The notes under the pieces are model-generated. The model worked only from the letters and a program-made list of their open reading frames with translations, was not told where the DNA came from and searched no databases. A DNA stretch of 64,000 nt from positions 14,063,600-14,127,599 of the forward strand of contig CM012954.1 of the NCBI GenBank assembly GCA_000181795.3, read 5' to 3'. Made by a program: the position numbers and the translations under genes. Shown here in pieces: positions 59,105 to 64,000 of the stretch. Position 1 is the first letter of the stretch. Each line of letters starts with the position of its first letter. The stretch comes from Trichinella spiralis (lineage: Eukaryota > Nematoda > Enoplea > Trichinellida > Trichinellidae).

Positions 59105-62100
59105 AGAGCTTTGAAATATGACATTTATAAAGACGTGTCGGAATTGGAGCTTTGTTGATCATTGTGAATATAGAAGAAGAGATATGCTAACGTGAGTCGT
59201 TGTTGCCTGCCTTTGGGCATGAAGACATTGTCTCACTCAAACAACGGCGAACAATGGCGTTCGTCCAGGCGATCACATGCCTATAGAAAGCCATTATCAG
59301 CTAGTCGATCCGCATGGCTAAACAATTAAAGGGTTTTCAATGGGATCTTGAAAATTGAAAGATCAACAGCACCTGAGAAGAAGAAGTTGGACATGAAGCA
59401 GACACCTATTGATTGGAGAATGAATAGTTTTTCCTGTTTCACCACACAGCAGAGGTACGTTCATGTTTCAAATTAACCTGTTAGCTGACGCTTTTTTAGC
59501 CGTTGGTCATTTTCTTAAGGCACTTTTTGCACACTGCATGCAATACATATATTGCTCGAACAATTGATTAGAAATTATTGTAATTGAATTTTTGAAAAAA
59601 AAAAGAAAAAAGTTAATTTCATTCAAAATTTCAAATCAAAACAATCTATCCATCACAATCATCCAGCGTAATTATTACTGATTTTTCTGTCTTTCATTCT
59701 TTCTCAATTTCTCTCATTGTATCAATATTTACCTTTGTTTGTTTGTATCTTTGTATGAGCAATTATGCGATTGACAATTGTCAATAACTGTGATACAATG
59801 CAGTTATTAAGAGCATTGTCTTTGATCAAGCTGAACTTAAAATATGCCTTGTAATATTTTTAGTTTACACTGCTACTAAGAGAATGCAATTTCAGCTTTC
59901 ACTATTTGCATAATCAATTACAATCGACAATGATGAAACTGTAATTTAATTTACAACATTTATTCGATTCCCGTGTATTAATTTTTATTCATTTTTAATA
60001 GATCGATCATTTTGAAAAGAGAACCAAATCGTCGACTTTCTTTCTTTCTTGTTATTGCTATTCCGCTTGACGTGTTATCAGTTTATGCATATTTTTGAAA
60101 TGTAAACAAACGTGCCCTTCAAAATATGCAAAATTATTTATCTGATTCGAACTGGATGATTGAATTTCGAGTTGGTTTTGTCATTCAAATGAATTTGCTT
60201 CAAAATGTTCTTCTTCCGCGTATTACGCTTTGAGCAGTGCTTGAAAAAGATGTGCAAAGTGGAAATTGATCTGATATGACAAAAAATTGTCGACACCAGT
60301 TTTTTAGAAGAGCAACCAACCAACCATTGAACAATCTACCTGCCATATTTCTACAAGCAAGGTGAAGTGGCTTTTTGTTTTGTTGTGTTTTTTCTTTCTT
60401 GAGAATTTACAATTTTAACTATTTCTATGAATGTAGAAGAAAATAAACATAGGGAAATAGCAATCGATTTGAATTTAAATAATTTTTCTTCTCAATTCTG
60501 ATCGATTATATTTATATAAATGAAAATATTCTTCGAGCACAACTTTTCAGCTAGAACAAACAGGTCAGGGATGTGTGGGTAAAAAGTTGTTGAGTAAAGT
60601 TTGCTCAACTGTTGTCTGCAAGCAAGCATGGATTAGTTTAGAAATTTTTTAATTTTTTTTTTCTCTGTGAATATTTCAAATTTGTAAAAAAAAATTAAAT
60701 TACTATTTACAATGATAGAAAAAAGTTGTTGTTGTTGTTGTTGATGATCATTTTGCTCTTACCACATTCACTCACTCATTCATTCATTGTTTGCTTCTCT
60801 GTTTCCCAATATACAAAGCCCCATTGATTGGCTTGTTTTTTTTCTTATTTGTAAAGTTGAATAATTTTTGACCAAAAAAATAGCAGTTCTAATTTTCCAT
60901 TGATGAATCTTTTATATTTAACAATGTTGCTTTTTTGGGTGGTGGTGATGGTGGTGCTTATTTATTTATTTTTTTTATCCTTTAGTCAGCATTGCTGGTT
61001 TAATCAAGCGTATGCTTGACGCAATTTTCCAAGCAACATTCCAAATTGTGCACATTCTTTGTTCTTTCTTAGTCGGCATTGAAAAGCAACTGGCAGGCGA
61101 TTAATAAGATCTTTTCACATTTTCCTTCGAACTATTCAATTGATCGGTCATTATAATTGTGTTTATTTTGTTCGCGCTTAGCCGACGAAATTTACTTTTT
61201 CTCCCCCCGCTACTGTGATTATTATTCACTTGGCATTTTGATAAAATCTCCATCAAATTATTATTATTATTCAATTAACTGGAATTTATTGTTTTATTTG
61301 TATTTATTCACGACAACAATGAAACAATAGATCCAGTGACAAGTTCTTTTCTATTCACTGTTAGTGATTGGAAAAATTGTATGTATGCAATATATAAAAG
61401 GAGCTTCATCCATCTGCGGCTTTTTATTATGGTTAGCTTTCCGCATGGCCGGACAAAAGAAAGCGATTAATTTTGTTTTATCATCATTATCACGGTTGTT
61501 CTGGACGGTTTTTTTTCAATACTGTCGCTTGTAAAACAATTTATGCTAGCATGCTTTCATTGGGCAGGGTCAAAAGGCTTTTTGATCAAAAGAAGCCGCA
61601 CAATGTCGTAGCTTTCTTAACGTATCAATTCCTCCGTACTAGTCTGATTTTTTTTGAACTTCCAACGGGTCATCGATCCTTCTTGTTTCTTTATAAGGAT
61701 TTTTCCATTTGACCGATTCACTGATAATACAATTGCACCCTTTCATCATTATACAACTATGCACGGTTTGGCAAAAATCTGCTTTTTTTTCTTATTTCTA
61801 GTTTGAAATATTTATCTGCATGTTGGTTTGTGATGAGTTATGATAAGTAAATAAATGATAATTAAAGATGAAAAATTCACTTTGAAATGGTATAAATGTA
61901 TGCAATTGTCAAGGGTATTTGGCAATTAGCAAACGATCGTCATTATCAATCCCGAGAGAGGTGATGGTGAAGATGGAAATTTCAATCACGTTGATTAGAG
62001 ATAGATAGAACAGCAGAAGCAGTACTTTTGAAAATGTTTGGTCAAATTTGAATACTTGACAATAGATTTGAATGTTGTTTGTTGTTTGGGCATGTTTCCG

Positions 62101-63111
62101 TTCATTGATGCTTTGCTTTTCGAAAACAGCATCCAAATTCAACCGCAGGTGAAACGATCAGTGCTGTCAGTGGCCAGTGGTTTCCGAATCGTCGTTATTA
62201 ATTATTAAGCATCGTCGACACTGAAGCTAGTGTCGGCGACCAATTGAACAACGGCTTTCGGTTTGTAGGGAATTTCATTATTAACACCGCAGGGGGATTG
62301 TAGGCTGATTGCCAATCTCACAATTTACCGCAAGCACCTAACGGAAATTTTCTACTCAGCTTGAACACAATTGCGTTCGGCTTGTTGTCCAAAGGAGCGA
62401 TTCTTTTCATTTTGTTTCCTTTTACAATCGTTTTCGTTTAACGCTGCTTGAAAGAAAATTACTACGCCAAATGCATGAATGGAACGCTTGATTGTAATCT
62501 GTATAAACAATTTTACAGCATTTAGAATATTGAATTAACAAAATTGGGCATTACATTTGCACAAAGATGTGCTGCTAACTGTCTTCTCCTCCAACAGACT
62601 CGACAACTAACTCAGTGTTCTTGTTTTACATATTCTATTGCAAACCAAATCAAAATTATGCAAATTGGTGAATTGGAAAACAAAATACAATTATAGAATT
62701 TTTTGTGTTCTTTATTCTCTGCTCAAGTACTGTAATTACTTTTGTAGATTGATTTCATTTTTGTGAACTTTCTCTATTGAAAATTCAGTGAAAAAAAAGT
62801 GACAAAAAATTTGCAACATGATCACAAATGATCAACGTTTTCAGCAATGTAATAGACATTTCTAGACACATACATATGAAAAAGTAACTCTGACCGTAAC
62901 CAGATAGGTACAGTATGATGATGATGATATGTAGAAATGAAATCTGAAATATTATTATTCATTTTTGATCAAATTTCACCTTTGCTGAGCAGAATGTGAC
63001 TGAATAATAGTATTTTTTCAAATTGCAACACATTTTATCAATCGTTGGACATATTTTTTGCAAACAAAATTATGATAATTGCTTTTTGTTTTGTATTGTA
63101 AGTGGGAATAA
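59105..63111. other. Gene-poor DNA 3' of Sox region
   Basis: 4 kb without a supported gene. A GC-richer stretch at 59180-59460 may be a first exon or 5' UTR: ATG near 59394 gives MKQTPIDWRMNSF and ends at a gtacgt site. A second island lies at 62140-62420 and includes a perfect hairpin. A GTT run lies at about 60726-60745. The rest is AT-rich. Confidence 0.45.
62212..62239. other. 11-bp stem hairpin
   Basis: TCGTCGACACT, a six-base loop, then AGTGTCGGCGA. In RNA all eleven positions pair, one as G-U. It lies in a GC-richer island. Function unknown: regulatory palindrome or part of a structured transcript. Confidence 0.35.
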
Positions 63112-63495
63112 TTAAGAAATATAAAATATAATAATAGACGGTTTATTGTACACGAATGACTTGTTGGACGGCATTGTTGATGGTGAATTTCGTTTTCTTT
63201 TTTTTCTTTCCTTCATCTGCTTGCTGCTTCTATTGTCTACTGGAGAAAGGGTTTTGGAAGGGGATGTTTCAGTATTAGAAAGGGGTTTGTTTTGCTTGTT
63301 GGAAAAAGCAATAATGGTCGTTGTCTTCATTGTCGTAAAGTGACGTGAAATTGAAGAATCTGCCGGTCTATTGGCCACAATGGGGCGCCCTGTCGGTATA
63401 ACGAACATTAACAGCAGTTCAGCTCGTTTCGACTCTGTGGGAACCAGCTCCTCGTAGACATTGCGGCGACAGTGGCTATTATCGTTTATGGACAA
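63112..63495 (-). CDS. Possible terminal exon of a gene running off the right edge
   Basis: An open frame on the minus strand reads SHCRRNVYEELVPTESKRAELLLMFV, continues through a Ser/Thr-rich part and a basic KERKKRKRNSP segment that could be a nuclear signal, and stops at 63112. It has no ATG at its 5' end and is closed there by a stop, but an ag acceptor at about 63477 would suit an internal or terminal exon. The upstream bases to about 63640 have raised G+C. The rest of any gene would lie beyond the window. No family recognised. Confidence 0.25.
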   Translation of the reverse strand: MSINDNSHCRRNVYEELVPTESKRAELLLMFVIPTGRPIVANRPADSSISRHFTTMKTTTIIAFSNKQNKPLSNTETSPSKTLSPVDNRSSKQMKERKKRKRNSPSTMPSNKSFVYNKPSIIIFYIS

Positions 63496-64000
63496 AGCCC
63501 GTCATGGGTCGTTTGAGGACGACCATTGTCCTATGGTGTGAACAGGTGGCCACTTGCCGGGTGTGCTTCAATTGACCGCGATGACCTCAATGACCATCTC
63601 GACAATGTCCAAGCTGCTTCTTATTGCCAAAAATTTTGCATTATTTTTCTCTGTACATCTTTTTCTTTCATCGCCACCATTACCACTTACAGCACTAACG
63701 ACAACAACATCGACAACAATAAACGTACACATACATATTTTAGAAAGAAAGAATTATTATTTTTTGAAATAACAGTTCATTATTGAAAAATTCTTCGCCA
63801 TTTTGCTTGGTAATGCTGGGGAGGTTTTTTTATTGAAGAAACTTTGCATTTTACAAATTTTTTACTATTGTTAAAAGTAGCTTTTTCTTTTTCATATTTT
63901 TAACCCAAAAAAACTGTTATTGGTTTAAAAGACCGATTATTTCTTACAAAGTAATTTGAATATTCTTATTCAAATTCAATTCTAGTAACAATTCTTAGAA

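Noticed and set aside
63479-63526. Minus-strand peptide resembling the start of an HMG box (KRPMTGFV)
   Set aside because: Only fifteen codons, followed at once by stop codons, with no other HMG-box residues nearby. Chance similarity.
1-64000. CRISPR arrays, insertion sequences, rRNA genes
   Set aside because: No spaced direct repeats of CRISPR type, no transposase or reverse transcriptase frames and no rRNA-like sequence were seen; the window is eukaryotic.

Overview
The window is AT-rich animal DNA with short introns and T-rich acceptors (tttcag, tttag). Gene content points to a nematode. There is a two-domain MAM-like secreted protein with the nematode-style Cys/Trp layout, a MyTH4-FERM myosin VII, a SoxB-type factor and dense small exons. 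A canonical XRCC2-like protein and a full ATG16 would fit an early-branching (Dorylaimia-type) nematode. That placement is inference, not something the sequence proves.

Layout, left to right. A MAM-like gene (+, ends 2766) meets a complete myosin VII gene (-, 2974-12512) tail to tail. About 2.2 kb of non-coding DNA then separates myosin VII from ASCC3 (+, 14765-29640), the double-cassette helicase of the ASC-1/ribosome-quality-trigger complex. One ASCC3 intron hosts an unrecognised nested gene on the minus strand. Inside ASCC3 a stretch of about 3.15 kb occurs twice on either side of a run of ten N (18982-18991); I read this as an unmerged allelic contig overlap, not biology. ASCC3 is followed on the same strand by medium-chain acyl-CoA dehydrogenase (30445-32365) and a small snapin-like BLOC-1 subunit (32830-33393). 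After 2.5 kb of non-coding DNA comes a Ly6-like secreted or GPI-anchored protein (35955-36518).

The next block is compact. ER alpha-1,2-mannosidase (-, 38609-41430) is divergent from ATG16 (+, 42349-45000). XRCC2-like (+, 45145-46000) starts 144 bp after the ATG16 stop. A small heat-shock protein (-, 46186-47724) is convergent with XRCC2 and divergent from DNA ligase I (+, 48531-52397).

From 52.4 kb to the end the window is gene-poor. It is centred on an intronless SoxB2-like gene (56420-57361). One candidate four-exon small gene (58511-59104) and several GC-richer islands of unknown role lie around it. This is the usual setting of a developmental regulator with distal control DNA.

Functional themes: DNA repair and replication (ASCC3, XRCC2, LIG1), autophagy and endolysosomal traffic (ATG16, snapin-like), ER glycoprotein processing (mannosidase), fat oxidation (ACADM), actin motor function (myosin VII) and development (Sox). 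These are not an evident pathway cluster. The most unusual items are the false duplication, a palindromic element with evenly spaced CCAAT boxes inside a myosin intron, a related motif upstream of the Sox gene, and the two unrecognised genes.
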